NCBI GenBank assembly: GCA_963782445.1
Contig: CAWAJM010000001.1
Coordinates: 4,092,001 to 4,156,000 of the forward strand
Source: ZC4RG20 sp963782445
Lineage (GTDB): Bacteria; Pseudomonadota; Gammaproteobacteria; Steroidobacterales; Rariloculaceae
Reading direction: 5' to 3'
DNA: 64,000 nucleotides
Part shown: one piece after another, positions 25,847 through 33,568 of the stretch
Position numbering within the stretch: position 1 is the first letter of the stretch
How the letters are laid out: each line of letters starts with the position of its first letter
Notes under the pieces: model-generated
What the model saw: the letters and a program-made list of their open reading frames with translations, nothing else
What the model was told of the DNA's origin: nothing
Databases searched by the model: none
Translations under genes and position numbers: made by a program

Positions 25847-26980
25847 ATGTCGACAGTAATGCAATCCGATCCGCGCCCGCGACTGCTCTTCGTCGACGAC
25901 GAGCAGCGCGTGCTGAACTCCATGCGCATCATGTTCCGGCGCCAATTCGACCTGTTCCTGGCCTCGCACGGGGCCCAGGCGCTCGACATCGTGAAGTCCG
26001 AGGATATCAACGTCATCGTCGCCGATCATCGCATGCCGCAGATGACGGGCGTGGAGGTCCTGAGCAAGGTTCGCAGGCTCTCGCCGCGAACCGTCCGCAT
26101 CCTGCTCACCGGCTATGCGGATCTCGACGCCGTCGAAGGGTCGATCAACGACGGTCAGGTCTTTCGGTTTCTGACCAAGCCTTGCGCCCCGCAGCAGCTT
26201 CGCGACACGGTCGAGCTCGCGGCCAAGCTGGCCCGGGAAGCGCCCGCCCCGAGCGAGGCGGACGACGAAGACGAGGGCCACGGGCTCGAGATCGTCCTCG
26301 AGAGCGATACGGCCACCGAAATAGACGGCGAAGGGCGCGCGTCGCCGATCGGGCGCCGGCCGCGGCCGGCCGCCGAGCCGGACGCGAGCCGCACGGAGGC
26401 AACGTTCACCTCCACGACGGTCATCGAGCGGCCGAAGCCGGCTGCGGCCGACGCCGACGCCGGCGAGGCCGAGGGCGAGGCCGCCGCGCAGGGCGGGCTC
26501 GGCGTCGTGGTGTTTTCGAGTGACGAGGAGATGCTCGACGTCGTGCAAAAAGCCGTGCGCGGCCGCCTGCCCGTCTACCATGCATCGAACATCGTCAAGG
26601 TCGTCCGGCTCCTGACTGAGCATCGCCCGGGCGTGCTGATCACGGACGTGTCGAACGACAAGGCGACGATCCAGTCCATGACGGCCCGCCTCAAGCAGCA
26701 CCTGCCGCAGCTCGTGACGATCGCGGTCTCGCCGCATCGCGATGTGCTCGACATGGTGTGGCTCATCAATCACGGCCAGATCTTCCGGTTCCTGCGCAAG
26801 CCGCTTTCGCCGGGACGCTGCGCCGTGAGCCTGCAGGCCGCGCTGCAGCACCATCGCATGCTGCTCAAGAATCCGGAGCTCTGCCGGCGCCATCAGGTCG
26901 AAGCGGTTCAGGACAGCGGGCTCGTCGACGGCCTGCTCTCGAAGATCAAGGGCGTCAAGCGGCTCTGGGCATCGGCATGA
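25847..26980 (+). CDS. Tandem-receiver response regulator without a known output domain
   Basis: A 377-residue protein. Receiver 1 (about 11-125) is complete: FVDDE, phosphoacceptor Asp in VIVADHRMPQMTG, ILLTGYAD and FLTKPC. A disordered acidic, Pro/Ala-rich linker (about 135-215) follows. Receiver 2 (about 220-340) is degenerate: VVFSSDEE replaces the acidic pair, while VLITDVSND and FLRKPLSPG keep an Asp and the Lys. No DNA-binding, EAL/GGDEF or HD domain is seen. It probably acts by protein contact. Its stop overlaps the ATG of the next gene (ATGA). Confidence 0.88.
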   Translation: MSTVMQSDPRPRLLFVDDEQRVLNSMRIMFRRQFDLFLASHGAQALDIVKSEDINVIVADHRMPQMTGVEVLSKVRRLSPRTVRILLTGYADLDAVEGSINDGQVFRFLTKPCAPQQLRDTVELAAKLAREAPAPSEADDEDEGHGLEIVLESDTATEIDGEGRASPIGRRPRPAAEPDASRTEATFTSTTVIERPKPAAADADAGEAEGEAAAQGGLGVVVFSSDEEMLDVVQKAVRGRLPVYHASNIVKVVRLLTEHRPGVLITDVSNDKATIQSMTARLKQHLPQLVTIAVSPHRDVLDMVWLINHGQIFRFLRKPLSPGRCAVSLQAALQHHRMLLKNPELCRRHQVEAVQDSGLVDGLLSKIKGVKRLWASA

Positions 26981-28386
26981 GCAACGTAAATCCGACGATT
27001 CCGACCAAACAGAACGACACGCTGCTGTGGCTCGCCGCCGCCCTGGTCGCCGGCGTCGGCGTGACCTGGCTCGTGATCTCCGCGCCGTGGTCCTCATCGT
27101 CCTCCGGCGACGAGGCCCCGCCCGCGCAGACGGCCGCCCCGGCCCCGGCCCCGGCAGCTGCCGGGCACGCCGCTGGGGGCAGTTCGGGCGCCGCCGCGCA
27201 GGCCGCGACGCCGCAAGCGGCCCAGACGGCCGCGACGCCCCTTTCCGGCGCCCCGGGCGACGCCGACGCGGCCTCGAGCGCCGCGCCGCCCGCCGGGACC
27301 GACGCGGGCACGCCCGGGCCGGCCGATGCGCCGGCTGCGGCCGGCGGCCGATCCGGCATCGAGGGCGCCCTCGACGATGACCCGCTGCGCATGGCGAAGC
27401 TGGCTTTTCAGGCCGGCATGCTCGTCGAGCCCGAGCAGTACAGCGCGTGGGCGCTGTACCGTCGCGTGCTCGCGAAAGACCCGGGCAACGCGGAGGCCAA
27501 GGCCGGGTTGCAGCGGGTCGCCGACGACCTGCTCAAGCGCGCGAATTCGGCCGTCGAGCAGGGCCGCTTCGACGATGCGCGCAAAACGGTTGCGCGCATC
27601 CGCGAAGCCCTGCCCAACGATCCCGGCGCCGCCGAGCTCACGGCCAAGATCGACAAGCTCGCGCCGAAGCCCGCGCCGCCCCCGGCGCGGCCGAGCAAAG
27701 CCGCGCGGGCCCATGCCGCCGAGGCCGCTGCAGACACACCGGCCAAAGCCGCAGCGCCGCCGGCCAAGCCTCCGGTGGACTACCTCGCCGAGGCCGACGA
27801 CGGCTTCCTCGCCGCCATGGCGGACAATCGCCTGCTGACGCCGGCCGACTCGAGTGCGAAGCATTATCTCGGCCTGCTCACCTCGCTGGCCCCCGAGGAC
27901 AAGCGCACGCAGAACGACCGCAAGACGTTCTTCGCGAAGCTGCTCGCGCGCGCCGACGAGTCGCTCCAAAGCTCCGACACGGATGCCGCCTCCACTTGGA
28001 TCGACGAGGCGGAGTCGCTCGGCGTGGACGCGACGGCCGTCGCCGCCAAGCGCCAGAAGCTGACCGACGAACTCGTCAAGATCGAGTCGGCCCGCCGCTT
28101 GCCGCGCTCGGAGTTCAAGGTCGTGAGCTATACGCCCCCCACCTTCCCCCAGCTGGCCCTCCAGAAGGGCATCAGCGGCTGGGTCGACGTGGAATTCACG
28201 GTGACGAAGACCGGCACGACGCGCGACATCGTCATCACCGACGCAAAGAACGAACGCTACTTCAAGGACGCCGCCGTCCAGGCCGTATCGAAGTGGCGCT
28301 TCGAGCCGCGGGTGTTCATGCACCGCACGATCGAGCAACGCGCCTACACGCGGATCAACTTCAGCCTCGACGATTCGGGCCGCTGA
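26977..28386 (+). CDS. Membrane-anchored protein with TonB C-terminal domain
   Basis: A 469-residue protein with one N-terminal membrane segment (LLWLAAALVAGVGVTWLVIS, about 15-34). A long Ala/Pro-rich linker, a TPR-like helical region (about 140-230: LYRRVLAKDPGNAEAK) and a C-terminal TonB/TolA-like domain (about 380-465: FPQLALQKGISGWVDVEFTV, AVSKWRFEP) follow. ExbB/ExbD genes are not adjacent. Translational coupling (ATGA) to the response regulator places it in the kinase operon. It may link the cell-envelope state to signalling (inference); classic TonB energy transduction is doubtful. Confidence 0.82.
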   Translation: MSNVNPTIPTKQNDTLLWLAAALVAGVGVTWLVISAPWSSSSSGDEAPPAQTAAPAPAPAAAGHAAGGSSGAAAQAATPQAAQTAATPLSGAPGDADAASSAAPPAGTDAGTPGPADAPAAAGGRSGIEGALDDDPLRMAKLAFQAGMLVEPEQYSAWALYRRVLAKDPGNAEAKAGLQRVADDLLKRANSAVEQGRFDDARKTVARIREALPNDPGAAELTAKIDKLAPKPAPPPARPSKAARAHAAEAAADTPAKAAAPPAKPPVDYLAEADDGFLAAMADNRLLTPADSSAKHYLGLLTSLAPEDKRTQNDRKTFFAKLLARADESLQSSDTDAASTWIDEAESLGVDATAVAAKRQKLTDELVKIESARRLPRSEFKVVSYTPPTFPQLALQKGISGWVDVEFTVTKTGTTRDIVITDAKNERYFKDAAVQAVSKWRFEPRVFMHRTIEQRAYTRINFSLDDSGR

Positions 28387-28491
28387 CCGCAGCCGCTTGT
28401 AATTCAACATAATTCCGGCTCACGGGGCGCTGACGCCCGAGCGTCTGTTGAGCTAGAGTGGTAGGTCGGAGCCGAACCCCGGGAGCCGACC

Positions 28492-29373
28492 ATGAATCTG
28501 CGCTATTTGTCGCCGCTGTGCTGTGCCGCTCTCCTCGCCTGCGGACCCCCCGCGCTTGCCCAGTCCGATTCGGCCGGCGGCCAGGACGCGGCCCCAACCG
28601 CCGCCGGCAAGGCGAAAGGGCTGCAGCCGCTGATCCAAGTCCAGCCGACCTACCCGGCCGCGGCGCTCGGCACCGGCCAGCGCGGCTACGTCGAGCTCGA
28701 GTTCACGGTCAACGACGACGGGCGCGTGCGCAGCGCGGCGGTCGTCAAATCCGAGCCCGGCAAACTCTTCGACGCCGCCGCGCTCGCGGCCGTCGGCAAA
28801 TGGCGGTTTCCGGCCAAGGCCGGCAGGGCGCCGGTGCGGCTGACGCATCGGTTCGAATTCGCGCCGACGCCGTCGGCCGTGGCGGCCGGGTCCGGCCCGC
28901 CGAGCGTGGCCGCCGAAGCCGACGCCGACGAGGACACGGCGGGCACGGCGCGCAACGACTGCGTGCACGAGGGGCCCGTATTCGACTATGGCACGCTCGT
29001 CCAAGTCGGGCTGCAGAGCAGCTGCAGCACACCGCTCATGGTCTTCGCCTGTGCCGGGGGGACGGGCGGCCACCAGGGCCGCTGGGCCTGCACCGATTCC
29101 GAGCGCCAGCAGCACGTCGTCGTGCCGCCCGGCGACCGACGCATCGGCGCGGCCGTGACCGTGGCGACACCCCAAGGGACGCGCTCGCTGACCTATGCCG
29201 ATCAGCTCATCGTGCAGCGGGCCCCGAACAGCGAGTACTGGTGGATCGCCTGCGCGGCGGCGGACAGCCAATGCCGCGGCGCCGGGCGCATCTGGATTCG
29301 CTCCGTCGACGGCCAGCTCGCGAGCGTGGACCCGCGCGGCCGGACGGCGCTAGAGCCGGCCCGGTCCCATTGA
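28492..29373 (+). CDS. Exported TonB C-terminal-domain protein
   Basis: A 293-residue protein. A signal peptide (MNLRYLSPLCCAALLACGPP, cleavage near ALAQS) is followed directly by a TonB-C-like domain (about 45-125: PTYPAAALGTGQRGYVELEF, AAVGKWRFPAKAG). A second half with several Cys (about 155-285; NDCVHEG, SSCSTPLMVFACAG, WWIACAAADSQCRG) suggests disulfides and matches no family I recognise. It lacks a membrane anchor and a Pro-rich spacer, so it is not a TonB transducer. It lies 105 nt after the related gene, possibly the same operon. Confidence 0.78.
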   Translation: MNLRYLSPLCCAALLACGPPALAQSDSAGGQDAAPTAAGKAKGLQPLIQVQPTYPAAALGTGQRGYVELEFTVNDDGRVRSAAVVKSEPGKLFDAAALAAVGKWRFPAKAGRAPVRLTHRFEFAPTPSAVAAGSGPPSVAAEADADEDTAGTARNDCVHEGPVFDYGTLVQVGLQSSCSTPLMVFACAGGTGGHQGRWACTDSERQQHVVVPPGDRRIGAAVTVATPQGTRSLTYADQLIVQRAPNSEYWWIACAAADSQCRGAGRIWIRSVDGQLASVDPRGRTALEPARSH

Positions 29374-29474
29374 GCCGGCCCGTCGGGGTGATAGGATGAG
29401 GTCATTCCGATCCGGCCCTTCGGGGCGCCGCCCTCGGGGCAGACGATCGTCACCGACTGAGTTCAGGAGTATTC

Positions 29475-29756
29475 GTGCCGGCCAACCACATTCCGAGAGA
29501 CGCGCTGAAGCGCAACCTCGCCCGACTGCACCGCGAGCTCGAGTCGGCCGAGCCGCTGGACCAAGAAACGCGCACGCTGCTCGAGACCGTCGCCGAGGAC
29601 ATCGAGCGGACGCTGGCCGGGGAGCACGACGCCGAGCAGGTCGCCCAGCGCCGGGAGCGCATCGAGGATTTCGCGCTGCGCTTCGAGGCGCAGTACCCGC
29701 GGGTCTCGCAGGTGCTCGGCGAGATCACTGATACGCTCACGAAATTGGGCGTCTGA
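29475..29756 (+). CDS. DUF4404-family small protein
   Basis: A 93-residue, highly charged, helical protein starting at GTG 29475 with CAGGAG 9 nt upstream. It matches the DUF4404 pattern: LARLHRELESAEPLDQETRT, then ETVAEDIERTLAG and the C-terminal PRVSQVLGEITDTLTKLGV. Function in this family is unknown. It appears to be a single-gene unit. Confidence 0.8.
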   Translation: MPANHIPRDALKRNLARLHRELESAEPLDQETRTLLETVAEDIERTLAGEHDAEQVAQRRERIEDFALRFEAQYPRVSQVLGEITDTLTKLGV

Positions 29757-29905
29757 GGCAGGCGGGGCCCGGAGGGCTCCGACGCGCCGCAGGGCCCCGG
29801 GGCCGTCCGCGGCGAGCGGACGGCGGACCGTATCTGAACCCGGAGGCTTCCCGCGCTGTCTCAACCTGGGTGGGGTTTCGAGATGAGTCGGGGGTGAATC
29901 GGCGC

Positions 29906-30739
29906 ATGCTGGCAGCTCAACACCGTTTCGTCGCGCGGCTCGCGGCCGTCTGCCTGCTCGCGGTCCTGGCCTTCGCGGGCGCGCCCGCGGCCCATGCGCG
30001 GCCGTTGCAGCAGGTGTTGAACCACGGCTCGATCCGCATTGGGGTTGCGCTCTATGCACCCTGGGCCATGCGCGGCTCGGACGGCGAGTTGCGCGGCTTC
30101 GAGGTGGACGTCGCCCACAAGCTCGCCGCGGACATGGGCGTGAAGCCGACGATCGTCGCCTACGACTGGAAGCAGCTGATCCGGGCCCTGCAGAGCGGGG
30201 AAATCGACGTGATCGCGGCCGGCATGACCATCACGCCCGCCAGGGCCCTGCAGATCAACTTCAGCCGGCCCTACGAGAGCGGCGGCATCGCCATCGCGAC
30301 CAGCGTCGCGAGCACATCCAAGGCCGCCACGCTCGAGGATCTGAATTCCGCGCAGTACCGCTTCGCGGCCGTCGCGAACAGCGTCGCCGAGCGGCTTGCG
30401 CGCCGCGTGCTGCCGAACGCGAAGCTCGTGACCTTCAAAGACTCCCAGGCCGCCGCCGATGCGCTCGTTTCCGGCAAGGTCGACGGCTACCTCGAGGAGC
30501 AGCCCGTGCCGACCTTCCTGGCCCTCGAGCACCCGGGCAAGATCGACATGCCGCTAGACCGGCCGCTGCTCGAGACTCCATCGGGCTTCGGGGTCATCAA
30601 AGGCGACCCGGACTTTCTCGCCTTCCTCGATGCCTGGATCACGGCACGCGAAGCCGATACCTGGCTGCCGAGCACTTATCACTATTGGTTCGAGACGCTG
30701 CGCTGGAGGAACGCCGGTGACCAAGACAAGGCCCGCTGA
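29906..30739 (+). CDS. Periplasmic solute-binding protein (family 3, amino-acid type)
   Basis: A 277-residue protein with a signal peptide (FVARLAAVCLLAVLAFAGAP, cleavage near AHARP). The SBP_bac_3 fold follows: SIRIGVALYAPWAM, GFEVDVAHKLAADMGVKP, GEIDVIAAGMTITPARA and NFSRPYESGG. These proteins capture polar amino acids or feed lytic/sensor proteins. No permease or ATPase gene is adjacent, so the partner is elsewhere or the protein is an orphan sensor. ATG 29906 is preferred over GTG 29870, which would add a charged extension before the signal peptide. It overlaps the next gene by 23 nt. Confidence 0.88.
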   Translation: MLAAQHRFVARLAAVCLLAVLAFAGAPAAHARPLQQVLNHGSIRIGVALYAPWAMRGSDGELRGFEVDVAHKLAADMGVKPTIVAYDWKQLIRALQSGEIDVIAAGMTITPARALQINFSRPYESGGIAIATSVASTSKAATLEDLNSAQYRFAAVANSVAERLARRVLPNAKLVTFKDSQAAADALVSGKVDGYLEEQPVPTFLALEHPGKIDMPLDRPLLETPSGFGVIKGDPDFLAFLDAWITAREADTWLPSTYHYWFETLRWRNAGDQDKAR

Positions 30740-31334
30740 CCGCTCTGCGAATCGCTCGACGCCCAGGACGCTCTCGAGCGCCCGTGCACGGACCGCCCCG
30801 CACGCTCGCGCCGCGGCACTGTTCGCCGCGAGCTTCGTGCTCGCCGCGGCGCTGCCCGCGGCGGCTCAGGACACCGGCGGGCCCGGCGCGCCCGCGGGCG
30901 CGCCGGCCGAACCCCCGCCCCCGCCTCGGATTCTCGATCAGGAGCGCGCGGCCGTGCATGACCGGGCCGAGAACGGCGGCGCAGCCGCCGCGTCGGGAGA
31001 GGCATCCGAACCCGCGAGCCGGACGCCTGCGAGCGCCGATGCGCGGCCGTTCGATGCCCATCTCGCGCCACCGCAGAAGGGCCGCCCGGACGACCTCGAC
31101 GAGGTCGTCGTCGTCGGCCGCAACAACCCGTTTAACCTGCCCGACCTCGGCGGCGCGAAAGCCGCGGCCGAGGCCGCGCAAGGCAGCGGCCGAATCCGCG
31201 TCAAGCTGCTGCCCCTCGACGACTCGTATATCGGCGCCTCACGCGACGAGGACCTTTTCGGCAACCGGGAAATTCAGCGCGTCGGATACATCCACCTCTT
31301 CGAACTGCGCTTCGGCGGCCGGCACAAGGACTGA
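30717..31334 (+). CDS. Uncharacterised exported protein
   Basis: A 205-residue protein from GTG 30717, preceded by GGAGG at a good distance and overlapping the solute-binding gene by 23 nt. An N-terminal Arg-rich region and a hydrophobic segment (AAALFAASFVLAAALPAAAQ, about 29-48) form a signal peptide. A Pro/Ala/Glu-rich disordered stretch and a compact C-terminus (DDLDEVVVVGRNNPFNLPDL, then FELRFGGRHKD) follow. I do not recognise a family. Coupling to the solute-binding gene suggests a shared periplasmic role. Confidence 0.65.
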   Translation: MTKTRPADRSANRSTPRTLSSARARTAPHARAAALFAASFVLAAALPAAAQDTGGPGAPAGAPAEPPPPPRILDQERAAVHDRAENGGAAAASGEASEPASRTPASADARPFDAHLAPPQKGRPDDLDEVVVVGRNNPFNLPDLGGAKAAAEAAQGSGRIRVKLLPLDDSYIGASRDEDLFGNREIQRVGYIHLFELRFGGRHKD

Positions 31335-31733
31335 TCAGCCGTTCTCGAGCATGCTCCGCAGCATCCAGGCGTTCTTCTCGTGCACCTGCATGCGCTGCCT
31401 CAGCAAATCCACCGTGGGCTCGTCGTGAGCGTCGGCCGCAGACGGCAGCACCTCCCGGGGCGTGCGCACCACGGCCTCCCGGCCGAGCACGAGGTCGCGG
31501 ATCATCTGCTCGGCGCTCGGAACGCCGTCCACTTCCTCGATGGAAGTGAGCTCGCGAAGGCCTTGTAGGAACCCGGCGCGGAATGCCCGAGGGCCCGGTT
31601 GCGCTCGGCGTTCTGGTCGACGGCCGTCGAGGCAGAGCGTATGACTGTCGGCGAGCAACCGCGGGATCCCTGCGGCGATCTCCTGACGACTGAGCGCCGT
31701 GATGCATAGAATATTTCTATCTCTGCGTTTCAT
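31335..31733 (-). pseudogene. dps: dps relict (ferritin-like DNA-binding protein) with internal deletion and frameshift
   Basis: Dps proteins are dodecameric ferroxidases that protect DNA from peroxide. The ends are clear: QEIAAGIPRLLADSHTL at the start, and SIEEVDGVPSAEQMIRDLV, NDEPT-like HDEPTVDLL and RQRMQVHEKNAWMLRSMLE at the end. Between them the segment normally carrying THNFHWN and the metal-binding Asp/Glu is missing (about 30 codons, junction near 31621-31632). The next stretch reads as Dps only in another frame (VDQNAERNRALG, APGSYKAFAS), and loss of one C near 31549-31554 restores the first frame. One uninterrupted ORF remains, but the ferroxidase ligands are gone. Confidence 0.82.
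31706..31720. promoter_or_regulatory. OxyR-like operator half
   Basis: ATAG-AATATTT-CTAT is an exact ATAG-N7-CTAT unit, the half of the OxyR consensus (two such units spaced by N7). The second unit is not evident on either side. It lies 46 bp upstream of the oxyR start and inside the 5' end of the dps relict, the usual place for a shared oxyR/dps operator. OxyR binding and autoregulation are inferred. Confidence 0.65.
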
Positions 31734-31766
31734 TTTTCGGGACATGCACCGGGCGCCGGCGCCTCC

Positions 31767-32672
31767 ATGAACACTTCCAGCCCGCACCTTCCGACCGTCA
31801 AGCAGTTGCGCTACTTCGTGGCTCTGGCGGACCAGCGCCACTTCGGCCGAGCGGCGGCGCAGTGCTACGTCTCACAGTCGGCCTTCAGCGTCGCCATCCG
31901 CGAGCTCGAGACGCTGCTCGATGCGAACCTCGTCGATCGGACGAACCGCAAGGTCACGATCACGGCCACGGGCAAGGAGGTCGCCGCGCTCGCGCGGCGC
32001 TGCCTGCAGGACCTCGCGACGCTAGCGGAAATCGCGCGCCGGCAGGACAGGCCGCTCGAAGGCCCGCTGCAGCTCGGCATCATTCCGACGATCGCGCCGT
32101 TCCTGCTCCCGCGCGCGCTGCCCTCGCTGCGCCGCGCATACCCCGAGCTCAAGCTGTTCCTGCACGAGGACATGACGCAGACGCTGTACGAACGGCTCAT
32201 GGAGGGTGACCTCGACGTCGTCATGCTTGCGCTGCCTTACGACCTGCCAGGCGTCGAGACGATGGTCCTGTTCAAGGACCGCTTCCGGCTCGCCGCCCGC
32301 GCGGACAGTCAGCTCGTGGACCCCGAGCACTACCGACTCGGCAAGCTTCCGGACGCGAGTGTGCTGCTGCTGCGCGAAGGGCACTGCCTGCGCGAGCATG
32401 CCATCGAGGCCTGCCGCATCCGGGACTCGCGGAAGACGAGCCCGGTCTCGGCCTCGAGCCTGTTGACGCTCATCGAGATGGTGGACGCCGACCTCGGCGT
32501 CACCTTCTTGCCGGAAATGGCGGAAGGATCCGCGCTGCTGCAGAACACGCAGGTCAGAACCTATCCCCTCGCCGAAGGCAGTTACCGAAGCATCGGGCTC
32601 GTCTGGAGACGCGGCAGCGCTCGGCAGAAGGAGTTTCGAATGTTGGGGGAGTTCTTCGAGGCTCACCACTGA
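31767..32672 (+). CDS. oxyR: Hydrogen peroxide-sensing LysR-type regulator OxyR
   Basis: OxyR activates peroxide-defence genes after disulfide formation. The 301-residue protein has the LysR helix-turn-helix (LRYFVALADQRHFGRAAAQC, about 14-33). The effector domain includes the redox motif GHCLREHAIEACR with Cys207 and Cys216, the same spacing as E. coli Cys199/Cys208. MVDADLGVTFLPEMA near the C-terminus is also typical. It is divergent from the dps relict. The nearest convergent gene is the EF-hand gene, separated by a strong hairpin. Confidence 0.95.
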   Translation: MNTSSPHLPTVKQLRYFVALADQRHFGRAAAQCYVSQSAFSVAIRELETLLDANLVDRTNRKVTITATGKEVAALARRCLQDLATLAEIARRQDRPLEGPLQLGIIPTIAPFLLPRALPSLRRAYPELKLFLHEDMTQTLYERLMEGDLDVVMLALPYDLPGVETMVLFKDRFRLAARADSQLVDPEHYRLGKLPDASVLLLREGHCLREHAIEACRIRDSRKTSPVSASSLLTLIEMVDADLGVTFLPEMAEGSALLQNTQVRTYPLAEGSYRSIGLVWRRGSARQKEFRMLGEFFEAHH

Positions 32673-32705
32673 AGGCGGGGCGCCGCGGCCGGACGCCCCG
32701 AAACG

Positions 32706-32732
32706 GGCTGCCCGCTCGGAGAGCGGGCAGCC
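32706..32732. terminator. Perfect hairpin between convergent oxyR and EF-hand genes
   Basis: A 12-bp perfect stem GGCTGCCCGCTC/GAGCGGGCAGCC with a 3-nt loop lies between the two convergent stop codons. Neither side has a long T run (GTTT on the minus side only), so it may act as a bidirectional pause/terminator or transcript-end stabiliser. Confidence 0.5.
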
Positions 32733-32738
32733 GGGTCG

Positions 32739-33353
32739 TCATTGGGCCGAATCGACCCCGGGGCCGGGCGGCGGGCCCGGCGGCGGACCGAAACGCGCGT
32801 GCATGCCGTGCGGCCGCAGCTCGTCCTGGGTGACGAAGCCGTCGCCGTTGCGGTCGAGACGCTTGAAGCGGTCGGCCGTCATATTCGGATGCGCGGCCTG
32901 CAGCTCGGCGAGCGAGAGCTTACCGTCGCCGTTGGTGTCGATCTTGGCGAACATCGCGCTCGCGATCTGGGCGCGTCCGCTGCGCAGCTCTTCACGCGAC
33001 AACATGCCGTCGTGATTCGTATCGAGGGCCGCGAGCGTGTCCGCAGGGATGTTGGGCATGCGCGCCTGGACGTCGGCGAGCGACGCCTTGCCGTCGGCCC
33101 CGAACAAACCGCCGTTGCCGCGCCCGCGCCGCCACGGGCCCGGATGCCGACCCGCCGCGCGCTCGGCAGCCGAAAGCTCGCCGTCGTGGTTGGTGTCGAG
33201 CCGCTCGAAGCGTTTGGCCGCCGCGGCCGACGCGGCCTGCTGATACTCGTCCAGCGTAACGGGGCCGTTGCCGCCGGGGCCGGGCCCGCTCTGGGCCATG
33301 GCGGCGCCTGCGGCCAGCAGGGCCGCGAGACCGATCACTTTGATGGGTTGCAT
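32739..33353 (-). CDS. Exported EF-hand calcium-binding protein
   Basis: A 204-residue protein with a signal peptide (MQPIKVIGLAALLAAGAAMA). At least four EF-hand loops follow: DTNHDGELSAAE, DTNHDGMLSREE, DTNGDGKLSLAE and DRNGDGFVTQDE. A degenerate fifth (GADGKASLADV) sits between the first and second. The C-terminus is Pro/Gly-rich (GPPPGPPPGPG). Homologues are periplasmic/secreted calmodulin-like proteins of unclear role in proteobacteria. ATG 33353 is set by the signal peptide; the longer frame upstream is not needed. Confidence 0.9.
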   Translation of the reverse strand: MQPIKVIGLAALLAAGAAMAQSGPGPGGNGPVTLDEYQQAASAAAAKRFERLDTNHDGELSAAERAAGRHPGPWRRGRGNGGLFGADGKASLADVQARMPNIPADTLAALDTNHDGMLSREELRSGRAQIASAMFAKIDTNGDGKLSLAELQAAHPNMTADRFKRLDRNGDGFVTQDELRPHGMHARFGPPPGPPPGPGVDSAQ

Positions 33354-33568
33354 GCAGAACACTCCTCGCGTCGTTGAAGTTATGGAACTCGGCCCCTCAA
33401 CGCGCGGGAACCGCACGGGGTAGACAGACGATCGTGAAGAAAGATTTAGCCTGCCGGCTCCGCTGTTCCGTGCCCGGCGTCTTCCCGAGGGCACGGGCGC
33501 AGGCGGCGGGCTGGCCTGGACCGCCGCCTGCGGCCATACTGGCCGCGAACGCATCCCGGGGGGAGTCC

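Noticed and set aside
32706..32732. Further copy of the palindromic element family
   Set aside because: The hairpin is only 12 bp, lacks the 54-nt core and its conserved stretch, and fits an ordinary transcript end between convergent genes.
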